A stretch of 24,686 bases of DNA from assembly GCA_945865745.1 (NCBI GenBank), contig CAMBFP010000002.1:1-24686 (forward strand). Direction: 5' to 3'. A program made the translations under genes and the position numbers. Position 1 is the stretch's first letter; the number at the start of each line of letters is the position of its first letter. Of this stretch, positions 14,549 through 23,192 are shown one piece after another. The notes under the pieces were generated by a model, which saw only the letters and a program-made list of their open reading frames with translations, searched no databases and was not told where the DNA came from. Origin of the DNA: Rhizobium sp. Q54. GTDB lineage: Bacteria; Pseudomonadota; Alphaproteobacteria; Rickettsiales; UBA1997.

Positions 14549-15739
14549 ATGATCTCCGTCTCTTACGCCAGAACCGTCTATGGTAAAAAGGAAATTGATG
14601 CCGTCGTAAAATGCCTGAAAGAAGGCACGCAAATGGGAAAATATGCGCGCGAATTTGAAGCAAAAATCGCTGCACTTTTTGCAAAAAAACATTGCCTCTA
14701 CGTTAACTCTGGCTCTTCCGCGCTTTACATTGGTGTTGAAGCTTTTGGTTTTGAAAAAGGTTCTGAAGTAATCACTCCCGCGCTTACATTCTCAACGACT
14801 GTCGGCTCTATCGTGAAAGCAGGTTTGATCCCAGTTTTTGTTGATGTTGGTTTTGCTGATTTCTGCATCGATCCGGCAAAAATTGAAGAAATGATTTCGC
14901 CAAAAACCGTAGCAATTCTCGCGCCAAACTTGATCGGAAATATTTGCGAATGGGACAAAATTGCCGAGATCGCCAAGAAATATAATTTAAGAATAATCGA
15001 AGATTCTGCTGATGCTTTAGGATCAACTCTAAACGGCAAATCAAGTGGTTCCTGGTCTGACATGTCGATCACCAGTTTTTACGGATCGCACATCATCAAC
15101 TGCGCCGGCAATGGTGGCGCGCTTTGCATCAATGATGAAGAGCATGTAAAAAATTCTAAACTTCTGCGTTCTTGGGGTCGCAGCTCATCAATTTTTGACG
15201 AAAAATCAGAAGCAATCGAGAACCGTTTTAACGTTGATATTGACGGAATTAATTACGACGCAAAATTTGTTTTTGAATCTATCGGCTATAATTTAGAAGG
15301 CTCTGAAATCGGTGCAGCATTTGGTCTCGAACAGCTTAATGATTTGGAAAATAACATCGATACGCGTCGTAAAAATTACCAAACACAAACAAACTTTTTC
15401 AAAAAATATGAAGAGTTTTTTACGCTGCCAGAAGAGACAAAAAATACACGCACTGGCTGGTTAGCTTTTCCAATTATTGTTAAAGATTCAGCGCCTTTCG
15501 AACGTCGCGACTTCCAAATTTTCTTAGAAAAAAGAAATGTTCAAACTCGCGTTCTTTTTACCGGAAATATTACACGTCAGCCTGGTTTTAAAAATATTGA
15601 AATGCGCAAAGCTGCAAATCTCGCTAATTCCGATAACGTGATGCGAGGCGGCACTTTGCTTGCTTGTCACCACGGCCTAAATGAAGAGATGATCGCGCAT
15701 ATGCATTCGACAATCAGTGAATTCCTGTCGCAATATTAA
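14549..15739 (+). CDS. RfbH/ColD-like PLP sugar 3-dehydrase lacking Fe-S cysteines
   Basis: This 396-residue member of the DegT/DnrJ/EryC1/StrS fold resembles CDP-4-keto-6-deoxyglucose-3-dehydrase (RfbH/E1). Visible segments are NSGSSALYIG near 53-62, VITPALTFSTTVG near 74-86 and IEDSADALGS with PLP-pairing Asp152 or Asp155. The internal-aldimine Lys position carries His (SFYGSHIINCAGNGG, His181), the change seen in dehydrases that work with free PMP. The RSWGR segment of RfbH is followed there by the iron-sulfur cysteines (CWC and more), but here it is RSWGRSSS (residues 208-214), so the [2Fe-2S] site appears absent, as in ColD. No E3-type reductase gene is nearby. Presumed role: C3 deoxygenation or a related step on a CDP-4-keto-6-deoxy sugar. 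Confidence 0.8.
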   Translation: MISVSYARTVYGKKEIDAVVKCLKEGTQMGKYAREFEAKIAALFAKKHCLYVNSGSSALYIGVEAFGFEKGSEVITPALTFSTTVGSIVKAGLIPVFVDVGFADFCIDPAKIEEMISPKTVAILAPNLIGNICEWDKIAEIAKKYNLRIIEDSADALGSTLNGKSSGSWSDMSITSFYGSHIINCAGNGGALCINDEEHVKNSKLLRSWGRSSSIFDEKSEAIENRFNVDIDGINYDAKFVFESIGYNLEGSEIGAAFGLEQLNDLENNIDTRRKNYQTQTNFFKKYEEFFTLPEETKNTRTGWLAFPIIVKDSAPFERRDFQIFLEKRNVQTRVLFTGNITRQPGFKNIEMRKAANLANSDNVMRGGTLLACHHGLNEEMIAHMHSTISEFLSQY

Positions 15740-15758
15740 GTTCAAAAATTCTCCAATT

Positions 15759-17540
15759 ATGAAAGACATCATCAATCAAATGATTCTGACCGCTGGGCCT
15801 TCAATTACTCAGAAAGAAATTGAGTATGGGGCTGACGCTATCAAGAACGGCTGGAACATGCATCATTCCGATTACATCAAAAAATTCGAAACCAAATTTG
15901 GCGAATATGTCGGAACGAAGCATGCGATTGCTACCTCAAGTTGCACTGGAGCGATGCATTTGACGATGATTGCTCTTGGTTATGGTCCGGGAGATGAGAT
16001 TATTCTTCCTGAAATTACTTGGATCGCCACGGCGGCGGCGGTGAAATACGTTGGAGCAACTCCTGTATTTTGTGATGTTGATCGCGCTTCTTGGACGATG
16101 TGTCCAGAGTCTTTAGAAAAGGCGATCACGCCAAGAACGAAAGCTATTATGCCGGTTCACATTTATGGGCATCCTTGCGATATGGAGCCAATCTGGGCCT
16201 TGGCAAAAAAGCATAATTTGATAATTATTGAAGATGCTGCGCAATCAATTGGCGCGGAATATAAAGGTCAAAAAACCGGAAGTTTGGGTGACGTTGGTGC
16301 TTTTAGCTTTCAAGGCGCTAAGGCAATCGTAACTGGTGAAGGTGGAATCTATGTTTCCAATAATGATGAAATTAACGAGAAATTTAAATTCTATTGGGAT
16401 CAAGGTCGAGATCCAAAAAGAACTCTCTATAACCTTGACATTGGCTATAAGTATAAAATGTCTAATGCTCAAGCAGCTATTGGTTTGGCGCAGATTGAAA
16501 GGGTTGAAGAAATTGTTGAGCGCAAGATTCAGATTTTCAAATGGTATCAAGAAAGATTGGGCGATTTATCCGATCTAATTGCACTTAATGCACAAAAGCC
16601 TTGGGCAAAAAATATCTATTGGATGAGCTCAATTGTGCTTGAGGAAAAAGTGAAATTTTCGCGCGATGAATTTATAGGAAAGTTGAAAGAGAGAATGATT
16701 GATTCTCGTCCAATTTTTTACCCTTTGAGTTCGTTGCCAATGTTCTCGAAAGTTGATAATAAAGATGCTTATCACGTAGGCTTACGCGGCATTAACTTAC
16801 CAAGTGGTCACAATAGAACTGAGGAAGAAGTAGATTATATCTGCTCTCACGTTCGTGATATTTTGGGCGCGAAATCAAAAGACAAAAAGATTTCAGGATT
16901 TTTAGAATATCGTGAAAAAGTTGAAGTAACCCTTAAAACCAATAAAACAGATGGTTCAACTGAGATGGAAATTAAAGATGGGGGCAAAGTTGTCGGAAAA
17001 TTAATTCCAATCACTGCCGCAACTTTAAAGGATGATGCAAAAATCACTCTTTTAACCAATTGGCGCAAAGAGAGCCAGCACGCCTTCCCGTCGCAATTTA
17101 AAGTTACTTTCGAAGGAACAAAAGCTTGGACTGAAAAACAAGTTTTAGAACAAACAGATCGTATTTTATATTTTGTTGCTGATGAAAAAAATCAGCTGAT
17201 TGGACATGTAGGGCTATTCAGATTCGATTATCAAAAGCAAGCTTGCGAGCTTGATAACATTATCCGCGGCGTTAATGGCACTGCTAAAGGCTTGATGACT
17301 TTAGCCTGTCAGAGAATTATTGAATTTGCTAAGAAAGAATTGCAGATCAGTAAAGTCTATTTGCGTGTTTTTGCTGATAACCAATCAGCGGTAAATATTT
17401 ACAACAATATTGGCTTTGCAGAAATCATTCGCATTCCGCTGCGCAAAGAAGAAAAAGACGGAAATGTTTTTTGGAAAGAGGTTATTTCTGATCCATATTT
17501 TGTGGCAGAGAAATATTTTGTGACAATGAAATTAAAATAA
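15759..17540 (+). CDS. Sugar aminotransferase-GNAT acetyltransferase fusion
   Basis: This 593-residue protein has two domains. Residues 1 to ~375 are a DegT-family (RfbE/perosamine-synthase-like) aminotransferase with ATSSCTGAMHL near 58, LPEITWIATAAAV near 83, IIIEDAAQSIGAEYKG with Asp159, and the PLP Lys188 in GAFSFQGAKAIVTGEGG. Residues ~425-593 are a GNAT N-acyltransferase with LIGHVGLFRFD, IIRGVNGTAKGLM and VYLRVFADNQSAVNIYNNIGF. The chain could aminate a 4-keto sugar nucleotide and then N-acylate it, like separate WecE and WecD. I chose the ATG at 15759 (MKDIINQMILTAGPSITQKE); an upstream in-frame ATG lies inside the preceding gene. It ends one base before the rfbF start codon. Confidence 0.87.
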   Translation: MKDIINQMILTAGPSITQKEIEYGADAIKNGWNMHHSDYIKKFETKFGEYVGTKHAIATSSCTGAMHLTMIALGYGPGDEIILPEITWIATAAAVKYVGATPVFCDVDRASWTMCPESLEKAITPRTKAIMPVHIYGHPCDMEPIWALAKKHNLIIIEDAAQSIGAEYKGQKTGSLGDVGAFSFQGAKAIVTGEGGIYVSNNDEINEKFKFYWDQGRDPKRTLYNLDIGYKYKMSNAQAAIGLAQIERVEEIVERKIQIFKWYQERLGDLSDLIALNAQKPWAKNIYWMSSIVLEEKVKFSRDEFIGKLKERMIDSRPIFYPLSSLPMFSKVDNKDAYHVGLRGINLPSGHNRTEEEVDYICSHVRDILGAKSKDKKISGFLEYREKVEVTLKTNKTDGSTEMEIKDGGKVVGKLIPITAATLKDDAKITLLTNWRKESQHAFPSQFKVTFEGTKAWTEKQVLEQTDRILYFVADEKNQLIGHVGLFRFDYQKQACELDNIIRGVNGTAKGLMTLACQRIIEFAKKELQISKVYLRVFADNQSAVNIYNNIGFAEIIRIPLRKEEKDGNVFWKEVISDPYFVAEKYFVTMKLK

Positions 17541-17541
17541 G

Positions 17542-18318
17542 ATGAAAGCAGTAATCCTTGCCGGTGGCCTTGGCACAAGACTTAGCGAAGAGACTGGTCT
17601 TAAGCCAAAGCCGATGATTGAGATTGGCGGAAAGCCGATTTTGTGGCACATTATGAAAATTTATTCAGCTCACGGCATCAAAGAATTCGTGATTTGCTTG
17701 GGTTACAAGGGCTACGTGGTGAAGGAATATTTCGCTAACTATTACCGCCACATGTCGGACATCACTTTTGATTTGGCTAACAATACTCAAGTTATTCACA
17801 ACAACTCTTCAGAAGATTGGAAAGTGACTCTGGTTGAAACTGGTGAGCACGCGATGACTGGCGCGCGCATCAAAAAAATCCAAAAATATATTGGCGACGA
17901 AGATTTCTGCCTGACTTACGGAGACGGTGTTTGCGACGTCAATATTTCGGAAGCGATTAAATTTCATAAATCGCATGGCAAGGCTGCAACCCTTACCGCA
18001 GTAAAGCCAGCGGGAAGATTTGGTGTCTTAGAATTATCTGACGACGAAGAAACTGTGCTCAATTTTCATGAAAAACCTTCTGGCGACGGCAATTACATCA
18101 ATGGTGGATTTTTTGTTTTTTCGCCGCAGGTTTTTGATTATATTCCAAATGGCGAGGAGGTGATTTTAGAACAGGAGCCATTAAGAAATATGGTTAAAGC
18201 CAATCAGCTTCTTTCCTTCAAGCACGAAGATTTTTGGTATGCAATGGATACTCAGCGCGACAAAATTCATCTCGAAAATTTATGGTCTGCGGGCAAAGCG
18301 CCGTGGAAAATCTGGTAG
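17542..18318 (+). CDS. rfbF: Glucose-1-phosphate cytidylyltransferase
   Basis: This 258-residue nucleotidyltransferase makes CDP-glucose from CTP and glucose-1-phosphate, the substrate of RfbG. The N-terminus KAVILAGGLGTRLSEETGLK with KPKPMIEIGGKPILWHIMK is characteristic of RfbF. YRHMSDITFDL near 69 and the TYGDGVCDV catalytic strand near 129 also fit, as do NGGFFVFSPQVFDYI and FWYAMDTQRDK in the C-terminal part. It directly follows the aminotransferase fusion and precedes the transketolase-like pair by 8 bases, so it is part of the CDP-sugar operon. Confidence 0.95.
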   Translation: MKAVILAGGLGTRLSEETGLKPKPMIEIGGKPILWHIMKIYSAHGIKEFVICLGYKGYVVKEYFANYYRHMSDITFDLANNTQVIHNNSSEDWKVTLVETGEHAMTGARIKKIQKYIGDEDFCLTYGDGVCDVNISEAIKFHKSHGKAATLTAVKPAGRFGVLELSDDEETVLNFHEKPSGDGNYINGGFFVFSPQVFDYIPNGEEVILEQEPLRNMVKANQLLSFKHEDFWYAMDTQRDKIHLENLWSAGKAPWKIW

Positions 18319-18326
18319 TAAAAAAT

Positions 18327-19115
18327 ATGAATTTCTCCGACGAAATTAGAAAAATTGTCATCAAAAACTCTAAAGTGGCCGGAGTTGGGCATATTGGCTC
18401 AGCCCTTTCCATTGCTGATTTGATTGGTGTTTTGTATCAGGATGCAATCATAATTGATGACCCAAAGAATCCTGAGCGAGATCGTTTTGTTTTATCAAAG
18501 GGTCATGCCGTTTTAGCGCTCTATGCCGCTTTGTTTTTGAAAGGTTTATTGAGCAGAGAAGAGCTCGATAGCTACTGTGTTGATGGTACGAGAATTGCTG
18601 TTCACCCAAAACATTTTGTACCTGGAATTGAATTTACAACTGGCTCATTAGGGCAGGGCATTACTTTCGCAACTGGTGCAGCTTTGGCAGCAAAAATTCA
18701 AAAAAGTAATCGCAAAATTTATTGTCTAATTAGCGACGCTGAACTTGACGAAGGTTCTTTCTGGGAAGCGATTTTATTTGCCGCGCATCACAAGCTAAAT
18801 AATCTCTGCATTATTCTTGATCTCAACGGGCAACAGGCTTTGGGCTTTACTGATCAAGTAATTAATATTTCTGATGTTGCACAAAAAATAAAAACTTTCG
18901 GATTTTTTGTTGAGGAAATTAATGGCCATGATCAAGAAAAAATTAGAACTACTTTGAAAAAATTCATTGAACAAAAAATTGATCAGCCAACTTTCATTTC
19001 CGCTAAAACAATTTCCGGGAAAGGTGTGTCATTCATGGAGAAATCAATTCCTTGGCATTACAAATCAATGAATGAGCAGGAATATCAACAAGCCATGCAG
19101 GAGTTGAATGCGTAA
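18327..19115 (+). CDS. Transketolase-like, N-terminal (ThDP-binding) subunit
   Basis: This 262-residue protein corresponds to the first third of transketolase. It contains VGHIGSALSIADLIGVLY, DRFVLSKGHAVLALYAAL, the GIEFTTGSLGQGI block near residues 107-120, and the ThDP/metal motif as ISDAELDEGSFWEA with LDLNGQQALG downstream (GD-G-E is SD-A-E here). It needs the next gene's product for the pyrimidine-binding half. I chose the ATG at 18327 (MNFSDEIRKIVIKNSK) because the longer frame begins inside rfbF. It overlaps the C-subunit gene by 8 bases. A full-length housekeeping transketolase is encoded at 3884-5779, so this pair is probably dedicated to the sugar locus, perhaps adding a two-carbon branch to a keto sugar nucleotide. 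Confidence 0.9.
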   Translation: MNFSDEIRKIVIKNSKVAGVGHIGSALSIADLIGVLYQDAIIIDDPKNPERDRFVLSKGHAVLALYAALFLKGLLSREELDSYCVDGTRIAVHPKHFVPGIEFTTGSLGQGITFATGAALAAKIQKSNRKIYCLISDAELDEGSFWEAILFAAHHKLNNLCIILDLNGQQALGFTDQVINISDVAQKIKTFGFFVEEINGHDQEKIRTTLKKFIEQKIDQPTFISAKTISGKGVSFMEKSIPWHYKSMNEQEYQQAMQELNA

Positions 19116-20022
19116 CGATTTTATCAAAAAATTAATTGAGCTCGCAAAAACAGATCAGCGCATTGTTTTACTCACTGCAGATTTAGGTTTTTCTGTTGTT
19201 GAAGAATTCCAAAAAAACTTTCCTGATCGTTTTTACAACGTCGGAGTTTCTGAGCAAAATATGGTCGGCATTGCAACTGGCTTAGCTAAAGATGGCTTCA
19301 TTCCTTTTGTTTATTCTATCTCGCCATTCGTCCTTTTGCGCCCTTTTGAATTTATAAGAAATGGCCCAGTTTTTCATCGTTTGCCAGTAAGATTTGTTGG
19401 TATCGGTTGCGGATTTGAATATGGCCTTCTGGGTTCAACGCACCATTTGCTTGAAGATGTTGCTTTAGTCAGATCTCAGCCGGGCTTTATGTATGTTGCT
19501 CCGAGCAATGATGTTCAATCTCCGCAAGCGTTAGAAAAAACTTATCAATATTCTGGCCCAATTTTTTATCGCATTGGTAAAGGCACGACAAAAATTTTAG
19601 CGGAGCAAACAGAGTTCGATCCACATAAATTACAAATTGTGCAAAGTGGCAAAAATTTAATTTTACTCTCTCTTGGAACTATTGGCGCAGAAGCCGAAAT
19701 TGCCGTTAAAAATCTGCTGCAAAAAAATATTAAAATCACTTTCGCGATGATCCCAACTTTTGAAAAAGAAGTTTTGGAAGAGATCAAAAATCTACTCAAA
19801 AAACATCAGAATGTGATTACGCTCGAAGCTCACTACGCCAATGGCGGAATTGGCTCAATGATCGCTGAAATTATTGCTGAAAATTCACTTAACTGTAAGT
19901 TAAAAAGAATGGCAGTTGAATCTTTATCTGATGGTTTTTACGGCAGTGAAAAATTTTTATATCAGAAAAATTTATTATCTTCAAAAGCAGTTGAATCAGA
20001 GGTTCTGAAACTTCTTAACTAA
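19108..20022 (+). CDS. Transketolase-like, C-terminal subunit
   Basis: This 304-residue partner of the preceding subunit has VLLTADLGFSVVEEF near the N-terminus and the ThDP-activating Glu in FYNVGVSEQNMVGIATGLA (residues ~43-61). FVYSISPFVLLRPFEFIRN follows, then GIGCGFEYGLLGSTHHLLEDVAL and a C-terminal transketolase domain (LILLSLGTIGAEAEIAV, VITLEAHYANGGIGSMIAE). The pair resembles the split transketolases/DXS-like proteins often found in polysaccharide clusters. The donor and acceptor are unknown. The tight 8-base overlap implies coupled translation of equal amounts of the two subunits. Confidence 0.9.
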   Translation: MRNDFIKKLIELAKTDQRIVLLTADLGFSVVEEFQKNFPDRFYNVGVSEQNMVGIATGLAKDGFIPFVYSISPFVLLRPFEFIRNGPVFHRLPVRFVGIGCGFEYGLLGSTHHLLEDVALVRSQPGFMYVAPSNDVQSPQALEKTYQYSGPIFYRIGKGTTKILAEQTEFDPHKLQIVQSGKNLILLSLGTIGAEAEIAVKNLLQKNIKITFAMIPTFEKEVLEEIKNLLKKHQNVITLEAHYANGGIGSMIAEIIAENSLNCKLKRMAVESLSDGFYGSEKFLYQKNLLSSKAVESEVLKLLN

Positions 20023-20039
20023 TCCCAAAAGATTACGCC

Positions 20040-20749
20040 ATGAAATCAGAAATCATTTTACCGCAAATCCAAATCAGTCGCACTCTGCCATCAAATTATT
20101 CTGGGCCGAGAACTTATTTGGGGAAAACGAGCGAAGTAAAATTAATCGATTACGGCAAGGCTTACGTGAATCTCGACAATCTTATTTTTCGTGGATTACG
20201 CTTGATGAAAGAGTCGCGCCCTGATTTTTCAAAGAGCTTTTACTGCCTCCAAAAAATATTAGTTCATCTCTATTTCAAGAGCAAAATCATCGACTTGAAA
20301 GATGCGCCGGTACTTGTTATTGCTGATGGTGCGTCACCTTATCTTTATCACTGGTTGTGTGATAATTTGGTAAGAGCTTATTTGGCGAAGAGGCATTATA
20401 AAAATGATTTTAAGGTGGTGCTGCCGAAGAATTTTTATGAGGCTGATTTTTGTTTAAAATCTTTGGAGATGATGTTGTCCAAGTCAGAAATTCTTCATTA
20501 CTTCGATTTTTATCTTTCAAATCAGTACGTAAAAAATTCAAAACCCGATCCAGAAATGTACGACAATCCGATCGCCAGAATGATTCTTAAGTCACAAGAA
20601 GCTTTGATCTGTGTTCCGAGGTAAAAAAATAGTTGCTTATAGATCTGAATCAGAAGCTTCAACTTTTGAAATACCTTCGGCAAAAATTAGCTTTTTTTGG
20701 AAAAGTCTCGTGAATATATTTTTCCGCCTTTTGATCACGAATAATATAA
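20040..20749 (+). pseudogene. Truncated GT61 (DUF563)-type glycosyltransferase
   Basis: The first 194 codons (to the TAA at 20622-20624) read like the N-terminal half of a GT61/DUF563 glycosyltransferase, including APVLVIADGASPYLYHWLCDNLVRAYL with the family's HW motif. Homology continues in the next frame as RGKKIVAYRSESEAST, matching the GKK-x-Y-x-SR region that follows in this family. This indicates a frameshift near the A7 run at 20623-20629. The sequence is then cut at 20749 by the IS element. The expected C-terminal catalytic half is not found after the IS. It lies 17 bases after the transketolase-like pair, so it was once part of that operon. Confidence 0.7.
20745..20749 (+). repeat. 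Direct repeat TATAA, left side of IS
   Basis: TATAA at 20745-20749 is repeated at 22056-22060, immediately outside the two inverted-repeat ends. This is consistent with a TA-rich target duplication of the 3-4 bp made by IS5-family elements. Chance is possible in this AT-rich DNA. Confidence 0.55.
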
Positions 20750-22055
20750 GACACTCTGAAAAACCCACCCCCACAATCCAAAACCCAACAATTTTTTTTC
20801 AAATAAATCTTAAAAAATACCCAAACATTTCCTTACAATAAAGTGAGTTGGAACCAGTATTAACCTAGCTTATAAGCTATCTGAACTCAGTCTTTTTTAA
20901 GGAATTTTTGGGAAATTTGTGGCTCAACTCTCATTTTTATCAATCGCTCTAAACAAGAAAAAACTTCGTTGTGAGAAATTCTTGGATGAGATGTTGAAAG
21001 TCGTTCCTTGGGCAGTGCTCGTTTCTGAAATCCAACCTTACTACGTTGGCACTCAAGATTCTGATAAAAATAAAAACCAAGATGCTAACAGTGTTGCATG
21101 TAAAGGCGGCAGGCCGTCTTTCCCGCTAGAGCTAATGCTAAAAATTCACTGCTTACAGCAATGGTATAATCTCAGTGATCCAGGTGCGGAAGATGCGATT
21201 TATGATCGGACGAAACCACCATCCTCAACTTCCGTCCCCTCCTAGAAAAGCATAATCTCTCCGAGGCAATATTTGATGCCGTAAATCACTTCCTTGAAGA
21301 AAAGAATCTGCTGGTCAAAGAAGTGACATCACTTGATGCCACACTAATAGACGCTCCAACCAGCACCAAGAACAAAGACAAATCTCGTGATCCAGAAATG
21401 AGTTCTACCAAGAAGAACAATCAATGGCATTTTGGAATGAAGGTGCATATCGGGGTTCAATCACGGGGTAAGCCATTGGTTCACAGCATTTTGGCATCAA
21501 GAGCTAAAGAACATGACTTTGTTACAACCTACGATCTTCTTCACGGTGAAGAGACTGACATTTTTGGAGATAAAGCTTACTACGATTGCGCCCTCAAGCA
21601 AGCCTGTAGGCAACAAGGAGTTTTCTACGGGATTGCCAATAAAGCTAAATCCAAACGCCCGCTCTCAACTAAACAAAAGAAATCAGCAATTCTCGTCAGT
21701 AAGAGCCAAGTTTGAGCATCCTTTCTAGGTCATCAAATGCATCTGGAATTAACGCAAGGTCAGATATCGCGGACTAAAGAAAAACATAGGACAGCTTAAC
21801 ACTTTATTCGCATTATCGAATTTGTTCATGATTCGTAAGCAACTTCTATCAATACCAATTCACGTCTGAACAATGGATGATTGCGTCCTACGTACACAAT
21901 CATCCACAAAGAATCACAAAAATAACAAAATTAGCCAAAATATCGACTGATTTTGGAAGAAAATTATGAAAGAAACTGAGAGAATTTTTTAGATTTGAAA
22001 AATTTAGGAAATCTTAGTTGTGGGTTGAGGAGTTTTTGTGTTATTCAGAGTGTTC
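20750..22055 (+). mobile_element. Decayed IS5-family insertion sequence
   Basis: A 1306-base element is defined by inverted ends: left GACACTCTGAAAAACCCA (from 20750), and right end, reverse-complemented, GAACACTCTGAATAACAC (from 22055). The core ACACTCTGAA is identical at both ends. The ends are flanked by TATAA on both sides. It contains a broken transposase gene. The 169 bases left of the transposase and the ~185 bases right of it hold no other gene. The element interrupts the GT61 pseudogene and precedes rfbB. Confidence 0.75.
20919..21869 (+). pseudogene. IS5-family transposase, frameshifted and internally deleted
   Basis: The reading starts with QLSFLSIALNKKKLRCEKFL and GRPSFPLELMLKIHCLQQWYNLSDPGAEDAIYDR, typical of IS5-family DDE transposases, then shifts frame at ~21208 with an apparent loss of about 17-20 codons. 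It resumes as DETTILNFRPLLEKHNLSEA (from 21209), the SLDATLIDAPTS first catalytic Asp region, and NNQWHFGMKVHIGV and DIFGDKAYY. A further shift near 21670 leads to QQFSSVRAKFEHPF, then a TAG and a TAA within VIK..W..RKVRYRGLKKNIGQLNTLFALSNLF, ending with TGA at 21867-21869. At least two frameshifts, one deletion and two internal stops make it inactive. Confidence 0.9.
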
Positions 22056-22060
22056 TATAA

Positions 22061-22178
22061 GCAAAATATATTTTTTGACGACTAAGAAAGTCGAAGGCTT
22101 TTGTTTAAAAAATATGTATTGATTTTAAGTCGATGTATGTAGATTTTGCGAATATATTGAAACTAATTTTCCTTTAAA
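22061..22178 (+). other. AT-rich spacer between IS and rfbB
   Basis: These 118 bases have no gene. A TTGACG at 22075-22080 could be a -35 box, but no good -10 lies at normal spacing. A small GACT/AGTC stem at 22077-22093 is too weak to call. rfbB has no other nearby upstream transcript because the GT61 gene and IS before it are broken, so a promoter in or near this spacer is expected. Confidence 0.4.
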
Positions 22179-23192
22179 ATGATCAAACCGGAGACCTACC
22201 TAGTTACTGGTGCAGCCGGATTTATCGGAAGCCATTTTGTTATAAAAATTATTAATCTCGGTCACAAGGTTGTGGTGCTGGATGCTTTGACCTATGCAGG
22301 AAATCTAGATAATTTATCTTCAATTAAAGATTCTTCATCTTTTAAATTCGTGAATGGGGATATTTGTGATGAAGGTCTGATAAGTAAGATTTTATCTGAA
22401 GAAAAAATCGATTATTTGGTGAATTTTGCGGCGGAGTCGCATGTGGATAATTCAATTGAATCACCAAAAGATTTTATTCAAACCAATATAGTTGGGACTT
22501 ATAACTTGCTCGCTTGCGCCCTTAGTTATTGGAAGCATTTAGGTGCAGGAAATAAGAAAAAATTTCGGTTTTTGCATGTATCAACCGATGAAGTCTATGG
22601 CTCCTTGGGGGAGGGTGATCCAAAATTTAATGAAGAAAATCCTTATCGTCCAAACTCGCCTTACTCTGCTTCCAAAGCTGCTTCGGATCATTTAGTACGC
22701 GCTTGGTTTGAAACTTATGACTTACCTACAATCGTCACTAATTGCTCAAATAATTTTGGGCCACATCAACATCATGAAAAACTTATTCCGACGATAGTAA
22801 GATCGGCTTTGGCTGATAAAATTATCCCGATTTATGGTAACGGTAAAAATATTCGCGATTGGATCTTTGTAAAAGATCATTGTGACGGTCTTTACAACGC
22901 TCTTAAGAAAGGGCTAGTGGGCCAAACTTATTGTTTTGGTGGTGAATGCGAAAAAACAAATATCGAAATTGCTGAAAAGATTTGTGGGATTTTGGATCAA
23001 CTAAAGCCGCGTGCGGATAAAAAATCTTATCTAGCACAGATTAAATTCGTGCAGGACCGCCTAGGGCATGACAAGCGCTATGCGATTGACAATAGTAAAG
23101 TTGCAAGAGAGTTGGGATATGCGGTTTCTAAATCCTTTGATGAGCGTCTCGAAGAAACAGTGATGTGGTTCTGTCAAAATTTAAATTCTTGA
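22179..23192 (+). CDS. rfbB: dTDP-glucose 4,6-dehydratase
   Basis: This 337-residue extended SDR enzyme converts dTDP-glucose to dTDP-4-keto-6-deoxyglucose, the second step of dTDP-L-rhamnose synthesis. The NAD motif is TGAAGFIGSH (residues 10-19). LDALTYAGNLDNL follows near 34-46, then FAAESHVDNSI near 83-93, the STDEVYGSLG catalytic strand with DE (135-144), and the YSASKAASDH catalytic pair Tyr162/Lys166. NCSNNFGPHQHHEKLIP and RDWIFVKDHC confirm RfbB. The separate TGHTGFKG enzyme at 11253-12362 handles the CDP-linked substrate. Its stop overlaps the next glycosyltransferase start by one base (TGATG). Confidence 0.96.
   Translation: MIKPETYLVTGAAGFIGSHFVIKIINLGHKVVVLDALTYAGNLDNLSSIKDSSSFKFVNGDICDEGLISKILSEEKIDYLVNFAAESHVDNSIESPKDFIQTNIVGTYNLLACALSYWKHLGAGNKKKFRFLHVSTDEVYGSLGEGDPKFNEENPYRPNSPYSASKAASDHLVRAWFETYDLPTIVTNCSNNFGPHQHHEKLIPTIVRSALADKIIPIYGNGKNIRDWIFVKDHCDGLYNALKKGLVGQTYCFGGECEKTNIEIAEKICGILDQLKPRADKKSYLAQIKFVQDRLGHDKRYAIDNSKVARELGYAVSKSFDERLEETVMWFCQNLNS

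Noticed and set aside
14725..15072. Minus-strand open frame of 115 codons opposite the dehydrase gene
   Set aside because: It is a shadow of a gene with clear DegT-family motifs; no start context or homology seen.
18234..18326. Upstream extension of the transketolase N-subunit
   Set aside because: The 31 extra codons lie inside rfbF out of frame and do not resemble the family; the ATG at 18327 gives the normal start.
20611..20841. Separate small gene after the GT61 fragment
   Set aside because: Its first ~16 residues continue the GT61 homology in a shifted frame and the rest runs into the IS left end, so it is a frameshift product.
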